Shown piece by piece: positions 40,932-47,209 of a stretch of DNA of 47,209 nt. Positions within the stretch are counted from its first letter, which is position 1. Each line of letters starts with the position of its first letter. Both the position numbers and the translations under genes were made by a program. The stretch lies in contig NZ_JYGT01000005.1 of the NCBI RefSeq assembly GCF_000960085.1, forward strand, positions 1 through 47,209. Direction: 5' to 3'. The notes under the pieces were generated by a model. The model was not told where the DNA came from and ran no database searches. It was given only the letters and a program-made list of their open reading frames with translations. This DNA is from Streptococcus infantis (GTDB lineage: Bacteria > Bacillota > Bacilli > Lactobacillales > Streptococcaceae).

Positions 40932-41876
40932 TTACAATTTCAAAGCCAACATATTGACCGTCATACCAGCTGCAGTTCCCATCAAGAAGATGGTATCTCC
41001 TTCCTTCACATAGCCATGATCTAGTGCATAGGCCAATCCAAAAGGTACCGCAACGGAAACCATATTCCCATACTCACTGACAATATTGAGATACTTGTCT
41101 TTGCTAACTCCTAATTTATCCATGACAAGTGGTAATGCTCGACTAGCTTGGTGTGGAATAATATAGTCTACAGCATCTTTAGAAATACCAGATTTCTCTT
41201 GGAATTCTTGGAACATTTCTGGAATGACACGAGCAGAAAGTAAGAGAATTTTCTTCCCTTTCATATCAAACATGAAATTGGTCTTCGTTTCTTCAGAGTA
41301 CTCTTTTGGTTGATAAGAAGTCAGACCTCCACGGATTTCAGTATCGTGAGCTCCCTCTGACCAAGTACGTTGAAGGCTTGCTATCACTCCCTTATCCTTG
41401 TCACTTGCTTGGAAAATAAAGGCTGCCGCCCCATCACCAAAGAGTTCATAACTTTCTTTTTGCTTTGGATTGAGCCCCAAGCTACCGACTTCACTGGAAA
41501 CAATCAAAACACGACGGTATTCTCCAGCTTCAATCAAATATGACATCGTCGATAGAGCTGAAATAAAACTTGTACAAGTCGTATTGATATCCATAGCTGG
41601 GATAGAAAATCCTTTTGCCACGCGCTCATGAATCAAAGCAGCTGTACACGGAATAGGTTGAACACCAACCGCACTAGCTGATACAAGGCAATCAATGTCT
41701 TTAATACTTAAGTTTGCATTTTCAAGCGCAGCTTGGATAGCTGCTTCTGCCAAATCTAGCTGTGTTTCTTCATTTTCTAGGACACGATAACGCGTTTGGT
41801 CTTTAAATTGCACTGTGTTTTTTGGGAGGCAAACTCCATAGCCTGTAATTTCTACATGTCTTTTTGCTTCTGTCAT
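40932..41876 (-). CDS. FabH-like 3-oxoacyl-ACP synthase III
   Basis: A 314-residue thiolase-fold condensing enzyme with the full KAS III triad: Cys101 (NTTCTSF), His242 (IIPHQAS) and Asn271 (YGNMVS). I chose the ATG at 41876 because AAAGGA lies 9 nt before it; an ATG at 41894 overlapping the previous stop lacks such a site. KAS III enzymes join an acyl-thioester to a second acyl or malonyl unit. It is not next to the fab genes; instead it ends an operon with an adenylating enzyme, an MBL hydrolase, an OleD-like reductase and a GT1 glycosyltransferase, so a secondary lipid pathway is likelier than housekeeping fatty acid synthesis. Confidence 0.88.
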   Translation of the reverse strand: MTEAKRHVEITGYGVCLPKNTVQFKDQTRYRVLENEETQLDLAEAAIQAALENANLSIKDIDCLVSASAVGVQPIPCTAALIHERVAKGFSIPAMDINTTCTSFISALSTMSYLIEAGEYRRVLIVSSEVGSLGLNPKQKESYELFGDGAAAFIFQASDKDKGVIASLQRTWSEGAHDTEIRGGLTSYQPKEYSEETKTNFMFDMKGKKILLLSARVIPEMFQEFQEKSGISKDAVDYIIPHQASRALPLVMDKLGVSKDKYLNIVSEYGNMVSVAVPFGLAYALDHGYVKEGDTIFLMGTAAGMTVNMLALKL

Positions 41877-41890
41877 AATCTTTTGTCCTT

Positions 41891-43153
41891 TCATAAACGT
41901 TGGATACGCTTGAGTTTACGACTTGTATCCCAATGATAATCTGAAAATCGAATTTCAGGTGCTTTAAACTCTTTTTGTTGAGCCAGGAGTTGGAACTGCT
42001 CTGTAATTGCTGTTTCCAATTGCTCATCCCTTCGACTCAAACAAACCTCCACTAACTCCTCAGAATGTTGTTTGACTTGGTAATCTCCGACATTCTTCAC
42101 AAAGAGAATGCAACGCCTGATAAAGTCAGGATAAATCGTTACCTGCCCTCCATCTTTCCCATCAAAAAAGAAGATGTCGTCAGAACGCCCTTCAACCTTG
42201 TCAATCCTTGTATAATGAGATCCACATGGACAAGGTTCAGGATTTTCAACTAAGATATCGTTGAGCTGATAGCGATAAACAGGCTGACTGCTCCGCTTAA
42301 AATCAGTAATAACTGGATAAAAACGTCGGTCGTCCAAGTAGTGCTTTTCCACAAAGATAATGTCTTCATTGAGATGCAGATTCCCAGCTGAGCACGTACA
42401 AGCTAGAAAACCTTCTGTTGCTTGATAGACCTGGTCAATAACTGGTAGTGCAAAAGCCACAGAAATCCGTTCTCTATCACTATCTTCCAAGATTTCAGCC
42501 ACCGAAACGATTTTTTGTGGCTGAATCTTTAGCCCTCCCGCTTTTAGACGCTTACTCAATTCAATCAACATCGAAGCAGGCGCCACCACGATGGTCGGTT
42601 GATAATTGTTGAGGCGCTCGATATGCTCATCTGTATTCTTGAAAATATCAAAGTATTCTAAACGAATGAGCGCCGTATTGATGGTCTGATACAGCTCATT
42701 ATCTGCTCTCAGGAAAAAAGCTATACGATGTCCAAAAAGGTGACCTTTGGGCAACATCTTGGCTAGAATTGCCGACGCCCACATACTGCGCTCTTTTTCA
42801 GTTGTGATAAAGAGTCCCCGGTGTCCAGATGTTCCAGAAGACAACCCAACTGCTATTTCACCTTTGAGTTCTGTAAAATTACGGGTCTTCTCACTTTCGA
42901 TAGCCAAAGCCAAGGCCTCATCTCGATCCACTCCTTGAGTATTAAGTTCGTTGAAATGCGTCATCATAAAAGCTTTATCCATATGGTCAAAGTCGTGAGG
43001 CACACCATTTTTGAAATAAGGTGACTCACGTTTGAGAAAGTCCATATAGGCAGCCAACTGCTTTTTCTGATAGTTTTCTAAGGCTTCTCGAGACTTAAAA
43101 TTATGTAGCCAACGAGTTTGGATAAAAGTTTTAAGAAAGGTTATTTTTTTCAT
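41891..43153 (-). CDS. PaaK/CapK-like adenylate-forming enzyme (F390-synthetase-related)
   Basis: A 420-residue member of the phenylacetate-CoA-ligase/CapK branch of adenylate-forming enzymes. The phosphate-binding loop is SSGTSGHRG (105-113); downstream are VYQATEGFLACTC, YRYQLNDILVENPEPCPCGS and the hinge VEGRSDD. Paired cysteines (CTC and CPCGS) suggest the zinc site of this branch. It should activate a carboxylic acid, probably a fatty acid, as acyl-AMP. The start ATG at 43153 lies inside the end of the MBL gene, and the stop is 14 nt before the KAS III start. Confidence 0.8.
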   Translation of the reverse strand: MKKITFLKTFIQTRWLHNFKSREALENYQKKQLAAYMDFLKRESPYFKNGVPHDFDHMDKAFMMTHFNELNTQGVDRDEALALAIESEKTRNFTELKGEIAVGLSSGTSGHRGLFITTEKERSMWASAILAKMLPKGHLFGHRIAFFLRADNELYQTINTALIRLEYFDIFKNTDEHIERLNNYQPTIVVAPASMLIELSKRLKAGGLKIQPQKIVSVAEILEDSDRERISVAFALPVIDQVYQATEGFLACTCSAGNLHLNEDIIFVEKHYLDDRRFYPVITDFKRSSQPVYRYQLNDILVENPEPCPCGSHYTRIDKVEGRSDDIFFFDGKDGGQVTIYPDFIRRCILFVKNVGDYQVKQHSEELVEVCLSRRDEQLETAITEQFQLLAQQKEFKAPEIRFSDYHWDTSRKLKRIQRL

Positions 43154-43946
43154 ACAAAATCCGCTCAATCCTTTCTACAGGGTCATGGCTAACGAGCACT
43201 TCTATTCCATCCTTTAAAACCTCTTCCAAGAGCTCTGTTCCTTTGATATATTCAGCCTTACTATCTTGCACCAAAGAAGGAATCAGATGCATCTGTTTCG
43301 TATAGGGTAAAAGGTCAATTCCCCAGCAAAGGTCTGCTGCAATAAAGAGATGATAATCTGGAATAAAGAGACAGGCTTGACCCTTAGCATGCCCATCAAT
43401 AGAAGCTACCAGGATACTTCCGTCTCCAAAAAGATCATTGGTGGAACGATAATTAAAGTTGGAGTTTTGCTGATTTGCCTTGATGACTGTCAATCTTTCC
43501 TCGAAGTCACTCGGCAAAAATTCTTTAAAAATTAAATCTTTTAGTTTGGGTTTCTTGTAAACATCATACACTTCCTGGGTTAGGATAAAGTTTGCATTCG
43601 GAAAGAAGCTAGCCCCTCCCAAATGATCTGGATGTAGATGAGACAACAAGACATAGTTGATTTCTTCTGGTTTGATTCCTTTAGCTTTCAGCAAGTGCGG
43701 AATCTGATCCTGTTCTGTCATTTGAACGGGCGTCCCCAAACGGTAAAAAGCATAACGAAGTTTTGTCTTAATATCGTAGTGATAGCCAGTATCATAGAGC
43801 AAATATCCTTTATCCCTATGTTTGATCAAAAAGACGCCTGCTGGGAAAGTCATCTTTCTATTCTTGACACCTTTAAAGAGCAAACCGGCATAACTCGTAC
43901 AATATCCCGCTGGGAAATACTCAATGCTTTCGATAATCTTGGACAT
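43131..43946 (-). CDS. Metallo-beta-lactamase-fold hydrolase (lactonase-like)
   Basis: A 271-residue MBL-fold enzyme with a complete two-metal set: HLHPDH (His103, His105, Asp107, His108), His186 (DGHAKG), Asp205 (AADLCWG) and His254 (VSHDPVE). The layout resembles AiiA-type lactonases and related thioester hydrolases. The start ATG at 43946 with AAGGG 10 nt upstream is preferred over a TTG three codons earlier. In this operon it could release the acyl product from a thioester or open a lactone; both are inference. Confidence 0.85.
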   Translation of the reverse strand: MSKIIESIEYFPAGYCTSYAGLLFKGVKNRKMTFPAGVFLIKHRDKGYLLYDTGYHYDIKTKLRYAFYRLGTPVQMTEQDQIPHLLKAKGIKPEEINYVLLSHLHPDHLGGASFFPNANFILTQEVYDVYKKPKLKDLIFKEFLPSDFEERLTVIKANQQNSNFNYRSTNDLFGDGSILVASIDGHAKGQACLFIPDYHLFIAADLCWGIDLLPYTKQMHLIPSLVQDSKAEYIKGTELLEEVLKDGIEVLVSHDPVERIERILYEKNNLS

Positions 43947-44904
43947 ATTGTTCAATCCCTTCTGAAATACTAATTTTCGGACGATACCCCAATTCCCTCT
44001 CAGCCTTGCTAATATCCAGCGTTTGACTATAGCGAAGTAAGTAATAGGTATATCGAGTTAGAGGTGGCTCCCCTTTAAGGTTCAAGGTCTTGTATATAAA
44101 TTCTAAACTACTTGCAATTCCTGATATGAGAGATGCTGGAATTTTTCTATATTTGATTGGATAACCCAGACCTGTTAAACTTTCCTCTAGCAAATCTCTA
44201 AAAGCCCTCGGTTCACCATTAGTAATATTATAAACCTCACCTTTGGCTTCTGGAGCTTCTAAGGCTAACCGTATTGCCAGAGCAACATTTTCCACACAAG
44301 TCATATCCATGAGCTGACGCCCATCCCCAATCAAAGGAATGCCAATTTTTTGACTCAGATTAATCACTCGTGGCAAAATGCTGGTATCTCCAATTCCAAA
44401 CAGCCCCCGAGGCCTCAAGATAATACTAGGAACATCTGGATAATCCTTAAAGAGTCTCTCCGAAGCCAATTTGCTACGGATATAATTATTGAGATTATTT
44501 TCCTCCGGAGCATCACTTTCTTTGATAGCCAACTGATCCTTAGGAGCAGCATAGACGCTTGGTGAGGATACATAGACTAAACGTTGAATATCTGTTTGAC
44601 GACATGCCTCGAGAACATATTTGGTTCCTAAAACATTAGCCTGATAAAAATCTTCCCAAGGCCCCCAAACTGTTGACAGAGCTCCCGCATGAACAACCAG
44701 ATCCATCCCCTTGCAAGCCTCTAGCACATCATCAGCTTTGGTCAAATCACCCTGAAAAAAACTAATCGAAGAATTCTCTAAAGAGCGACCAACCTTACTG
44801 TTTCTACCAAAAGCTCGAACCTGATAACCATGTTCAACTAATTCTTCTACTACATATTTACCCAAGAAACCAGTGGCTCCTGTAACTAATACTTTTTTCA
44901 TCAT
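43921..44904 (-). CDS. NAD(P)-dependent epimerase/reductase, OleD-like extended SDR
   Basis: A 327-residue extended short-chain dehydrogenase. The nucleotide motif is TGATGFLG (8-15) and the catalytic pair YIRSK (Tyr141, Lys145) with VSSPSVYA upstream. The segment VHAGALSTVWGPWEDFYQAN resembles OleD and 3-beta-hydroxysteroid dehydrogenase relatives, which reduce beta-keto lipids or similar molecules. It overlaps the GT1 stop by 4 nt (ATGA) and the MBL start by about 26 nt. AAGGAG lies 5-8 nt before the ATGATG pair, so the start may be 44904 or 44901. Confidence 0.85.
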   Translation of the reverse strand: MMKKVLVTGATGFLGKYVVEELVEHGYQVRAFGRNSKVGRSLENSSISFFQGDLTKADDVLEACKGMDLVVHAGALSTVWGPWEDFYQANVLGTKYVLEACRQTDIQRLVYVSSPSVYAAPKDQLAIKESDAPEENNLNNYIRSKLASERLFKDYPDVPSIILRPRGLFGIGDTSILPRVINLSQKIGIPLIGDGRQLMDMTCVENVALAIRLALEAPEAKGEVYNITNGEPRAFRDLLEESLTGLGYPIKYRKIPASLISGIASSLEFIYKTLNLKGEPPLTRYTYYLLRYSQTLDISKAERELGYRPKISISEGIEQYVQDYRKH

Positions 44905-46211
44905 TCTTTCTCCTTATCTGCTAACAGACGATGGATTTCGCTTTCCAAAATTTCTGTTGGATGATAGGATTGTGCAGCCTGGCGTAAAATTTCTAATTCT
45001 GACCAATCTTCTTTAGCAATTAATTTCTCAAAGGCTAAGCCAATCGCTCTCGTATCCTCTTTATTAGCAGTCAGTGCAACACCCGCTTCCACACCACGAA
45101 CGGCATAATCAAATTGGTCATAATCATGAGGCAAGATCAAAGCTGGTTTACCATAAATGATACATTGATAAAAAATCCCAGCCCCACCATGATGAATCAC
45201 ATAATCCATCTGAGGAATGTATTCTTTGTAAGGAAGATAAGAAACAACGGACAGATTCTCCATGAGATTTTCACATTGGAAGGGCTCTCCACCTACACCA
45301 CGAGTTACAAAAAAGTGACAATCAGGATGAGATTTTGCAAGTTGCGTAGCTTGATAAATAAGATTTTCTTTGGCCCAAGCTAGTTGTGTCCCACAAGTCA
45401 CCAAAACTTTCTTTCGATCCATAAAAGGAGACAAATCTAAAGGATAATCCTCTCCTACCTCAACCGAAGCTCCAGAGGGTCCTACCCACTTGTAGTGTTC
45501 TGGGAATCCCTTTTTTAACTCTACTTCTTTCATCCCTATACCAAGGATTGAATATGGAGAATAAATAGTCTCTTGGTCCAGCTGATTATAGAGTCTAAAA
45601 TTATATCTCTTTAAACGATCACGAAACGAAAAAGATACAATCCGTTTTACTAACCGAGTTCCCTTTCTACCTAAAAATTGTACTGCAGAATCCCAGGCAT
45701 TCTTGGGACTCCCCATCCCACCAATTAGACAGGGCGGGCCGTCAGTCGTTTCTAAAACAAATTGTGTAGCCATGGTAGTAATCCAAGGAATACCAAGCTG
45801 ATTTGCCACGAGCCCACCTGACAAAGTTATAAAATCAGCAATAACAATATCTGGACGATTCTTTTGCCACTCATCCAATAATTGATCTGAAACTACGTTA
45901 ATTAAATCAATACTAGCAGAAAGTTGATGATAGGCCGATAAAATTCCTAATTGCTCAGAGTTATTTGCTGCACTTTCAAACTCCTCAATGTGATCTTCAA
46001 GTATGGGAACTACTTGAAAACCAGATGCTTCGCAAACAGCTTTCTTTTGAGGACCTGTAAACAAACGTATCTCATATTGAGGATTGTCTAAAAGAGGGAG
46101 CAATAAATTCATAGTTGGATACAAATGTCCGCTTAAAGGAACAATCACAACATCAATTTTGATTCTTTTCATATGACTAGGATACCAAAAATAAAAAAAA
46201 AGAACTATCAA
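44901..46211 (-). CDS. GT1-family glycosyltransferase (MGT/UGT-like)
   Basis: A 423-436-residue GT-B enzyme. The N-terminal domain contains VVIVPLSGHLYPTMNLLLPL, typical of UGT/macrolide glycosyltransferases, and the C-terminal nucleotide-sugar motif is HHGGAGIFYQ followed by LILPHDYDQFDYA. Such enzymes glycosylate small or lipophilic acceptors. Two starts compete: TTG at 46211 has AAAGGA 8 nt upstream but adds a hydrophobic leader and lies very near the predicted transcription start; ATG at 46172 gives the usual family N-terminus without a ribosome site. It opens the five-gene operon. Confidence 0.83.
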   Translation of the reverse strand: MIVLFFYFWYPSHMKRIKIDVVIVPLSGHLYPTMNLLLPLLDNPQYEIRLFTGPQKKAVCEASGFQVVPILEDHIEEFESAANNSEQLGILSAYHQLSASIDLINVVSDQLLDEWQKNRPDIVIADFITLSGGLVANQLGIPWITTMATQFVLETTDGPPCLIGGMGSPKNAWDSAVQFLGRKGTRLVKRIVSFSFRDRLKRYNFRLYNQLDQETIYSPYSILGIGMKEVELKKGFPEHYKWVGPSGASVEVGEDYPLDLSPFMDRKKVLVTCGTQLAWAKENLIYQATQLAKSHPDCHFFVTRGVGGEPFQCENLMENLSVVSYLPYKEYIPQMDYVIHHGGAGIFYQCIIYGKPALILPHDYDQFDYAVRGVEAGVALTANKEDTRAIGLAFEKLIAKEDWSELEILRQAAQSYHPTEILESEIHRLLADKEKE

Positions 46212-46230
46212 TTAGATAATCCTTTGAACA

Positions 46231-46236
46231 ATTATA
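46231..46236 (-). promoter_or_regulatory. Putative -10 of the GT1/KAS III operon
   Basis: TATAAT on the minus strand, 20 bp before the TTG start. A clear -35 is not visible, and the implied leader is very short. Read-through from the tRNA operon is an alternative source of transcript. Confidence 0.5.
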
Positions 46237-46330
46237 AGTATTTGAAAAGAAAACAACACAAAACCTTTAAGAAAATGTAATGAAATTTACAGGTAAATAA
46301 TAAATTTGAAATTGTTACATTTAAATTCAA

Positions 46331-46356
46331 CAAATAAAAAAAAAGGCAATCGCCTC
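46331..46356 (-). terminator. tRNA-operon terminator
   Basis: A short stem AGGC/GCCT around GATT is followed on the minus strand by a run of nine T, about 20 nt after tRNA-Pro. The stem is short, so termination may be incomplete. Confidence 0.6.
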
Positions 46357-46374
46357 AAATCAAGTATTGACCAA

Positions 46375-46448
46375 TCGGGAAGACAGGATTCGAACCTGCG
46401 ACACCTTGGTCCCAAACCAAGTACTCTACCAAGCTGAGCTACTTCCCG
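46375..46448 (-). tRNA. tRNA-Pro (UGG)
   Basis: A cloverleaf with acceptor CGGGAAG/CTTCCCG, anticodon loop TTTGGGA and T-arm GGTTCGAATCC. CCA is not encoded. It is the last tRNA of the cluster in this window. Confidence 0.97.
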
Positions 46449-46461
46449 AATTAAATTGTAA

Positions 46462-46535
46462 TGCACCCTAGAGGAGTCGAACCTCTAACCGCCTGATTCG
46501 TAGTCAGGTACTCTATCCAGTTGAGCTAAGGGTGC
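46462..46535 (-). tRNA. tRNA-Arg (ACG)
   Basis: Acceptor GCACCCT/AGGGTGC, anticodon loop CTACGAA, T-arm GGTTCGACTCC. The ACG anticodon should be modified to ICG. Confidence 0.97.
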
Positions 46536-46546
46536 TCATTTTTATA

Positions 46547-46632
46547 TGCCGAGGACCGGAATCGAACCGGTACGATCGTTACCAATCGCAGGATTTTAAG
46601 TCCTGTGCGTCTGCCAGTTCCGCCACCCCGGC
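46547..46632 (-). tRNA. tRNA-Leu (UAA)
   Basis: A class II tRNA of 86 nt with a long variable arm. The anticodon loop is CTTAAAA, acceptor GCCGGGG/CCTCGGC. Confidence 0.97.
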
Positions 46633-46639
46633 CTCTCTA

Positions 46640-46711
46640 AGCGAACGACGGGATTCGAACCCGCGACCCCCACCTTGGCAAGGTGGTGTTCTACCACTGA
46701 ACTACGTTCGC
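46640..46711 (-). tRNA. tRNA-Gly (GCC)
   Basis: Acceptor GCGAACG/CGTTCGC, anticodon loop TTGCCAA, T-arm GGTTCGAATCC. The discriminator is U. Confidence 0.97.
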
Positions 46712-46738
46712 ATCGACTCTGGTTTATATTAAAAAAAA

Positions 46739-46811
46739 TGCCGGCTACATGACTTGAACACGCGACCCTCTGATTACAAATCAGATGCTCTACCAACTGA
46801 GCTAAGCCGGC
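46739..46811 (-). tRNA. tRNA-Thr (UGU)
   Basis: Acceptor GCCGGCT/AGCCGGC, anticodon loop TTTGTAA, T-arm TGTTCAAGTCA. Confidence 0.97.
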
Positions 46812-46823
46812 TAATTTCTATTA

Positions 46824-46905
46824 TGCGGGTTAAGGGACTTGAACCCCCACGCCGTTAAGCGCCAGATCCTAAATCTGGTGCGTCTGCCAATTCCGCCAAA
46901 CCCGC
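46824..46905 (-). tRNA. tRNA-Leu (UAG)
   Basis: A class II tRNA of 82 nt with acceptor GCGGGTT/AACCCGC and anticodon loop TTTAGGA. Confidence 0.97.
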
Positions 46906-46910
46906 AAATA

Positions 46911-46983
46911 TGACCCGTACTGGGCTCGAACCAGTGACCCATTGATTAAAAGTCAATTGCTCTACCAACTGAGCTAACGAGTC
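46911..46983 (-). tRNA. tRNA-Lys (UUU)
   Basis: Acceptor GACTCGT/ACGGGTC (one G·U pair), anticodon loop CTTTTAA, T-arm GGTTCGAGCCC. Confidence 0.97.
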
Positions 46984-47001
46984 AAATAACTTTCGTTATT
47001 A

Positions 47002-47074
47002 CGGTCCCGACGGGAATCGAACCCGCGATCTTCGCCGTGACAGGGCGACGTGATAACCGCTACACTACGGGACC
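47002..47074 (-). tRNA. tRNA-Asp (GUC)
   Basis: Acceptor GGTCCCG/CGGGACC, anticodon loop CTGTCAC, discriminator G as usual for tRNA-Asp. Confidence 0.97.
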
Positions 47075-47076
47075 TA

Positions 47077-47149
47077 TGGGAGTTAACGGGATCGAACCGC
47101 TGACCCTCTGCTTGTAAGGCAGATGCTCTCCCAGCTGAGCTAAACTCCC
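47077..47149 (-). tRNA. tRNA-Val (UAC)
   Basis: Acceptor GGGAGTT/AACTCCC, anticodon loop CTTACAA. It is the first tRNA after the 5S rRNA, 4 nt downstream. Confidence 0.97.
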
Positions 47150-47153
47150 TAGA

Positions 47154-47209
47154 GCTAAGCGACTTCCATATCTCACAGGGGGCAACCCCCAACTACTTCC
47201 GGCGTTCTA
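47154..47209 (-). rRNA. rrf: 5S rRNA, 3' part
   Basis: The last 56 nt of a streptococcal 5S rRNA are present on the minus strand (TAGAACGCCGGAAGTAGTTG... ending GTCGCTTAGC). The 5' part and the rest of the rRNA operon lie beyond the right edge. The tRNA cluster is co-transcribed with it. Confidence 0.93.

Noticed and set aside
46532..47192. Short frames such as RDSNPRPPPWQGG-type peptides in the tRNA cluster
   Set aside because: They are translations of tRNA genes, a common annotation artefact.

Overview
This window is low-GC Firmicute DNA that reads as a mitis-group Streptococcus chromosome. RpoB, RpoC, DltA, AdcR/AdcC/AdcB/AdcA, ClpC and DusB match my memory of the S. pneumoniae proteins very closely. 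The zinc operon has an AdcA–ZinT fusion, the dlt operon starts with dltX, and the 5S-Val-Asp-Lys-Leu-Thr-Gly-Leu-Arg-Pro tRNA order is streptococcal. Differences in the RpoC tail, an extra dlt-like set and an extra lipid/glycoside cluster suggest a commensal relative (mitis/oralis type) rather than S. pneumoniae itself; that species call is inference. No database search was possible.

Layout. (1) 1-5854: a very large CshA-type fibrillar adhesin on the minus strand, running off the left edge, with near-identical 636-bp tandem repeats. (2) 6118-13403: rpoC and rpoB with a strong promoter and a terminator-like hairpin in the rpoB leader. (3) 13937-15791: a reactive-sulfur locus with a palindromic CstR-type operator, two intact rhodaneses, a wrecked CoA-disulfide-reductase/rhodanese pseudogene and the regulator cstR. 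(4) 15868-16731: a VOC/glyoxalase-family gene with its own operator-like palindrome. (5) 16861-20316: the zinc-uptake operon adcRCBA with an AdcR box in its promoter.

(6) 20566-25023: the lipoteichoic-acid D-alanylation operon dltXABCD. Immediately upstream on the same strand lies a second, DltA/DltC-less set, dltB2-dltD2-dltX2 (25357-27839), whose last gene is an unlisted 43-residue DltX-like peptide. (7) 28276-30115: hslO and dusB, with hslO probably leaderless. (8) 30191-32214: a Ser-rich lipoprotein, a small membrane protein and a NrtR-like Nudix regulator. (9) 32290-35187: clpC and ctsR under a tandem CtsR operator, then a candidate small RNA and two unknown small genes. (10) 36187-39183: a TPP-riboswitch-controlled ABC importer for a thiamine precursor. 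(11) 39228-40760: cardiolipin synthase.

(12) 40932-46211: a tightly overlapping five-gene operon coding for a GT1 glycosyltransferase, an OleD-like SDR, a metallo-beta-lactamase-fold hydrolase, a PaaK/CapK-like adenylate-forming enzyme and a KAS III. It looks like a small pathway for a glycosylated, fatty-acid-derived metabolite. (13) 46375-47209: nine tRNAs behind the 3' end of a 5S rRNA, all on the minus strand.

Functionally much of the window serves the cell envelope and stress: surface adhesin, zinc uptake, D-alanylation (with an apparent second acyl-transfer branch), cardiolipin, chaperone/protease control and thiol/sulfide homeostasis. The best candidates for undescribed biology are the second dltB-D-X set and the five-gene KAS III/GT1 cluster.
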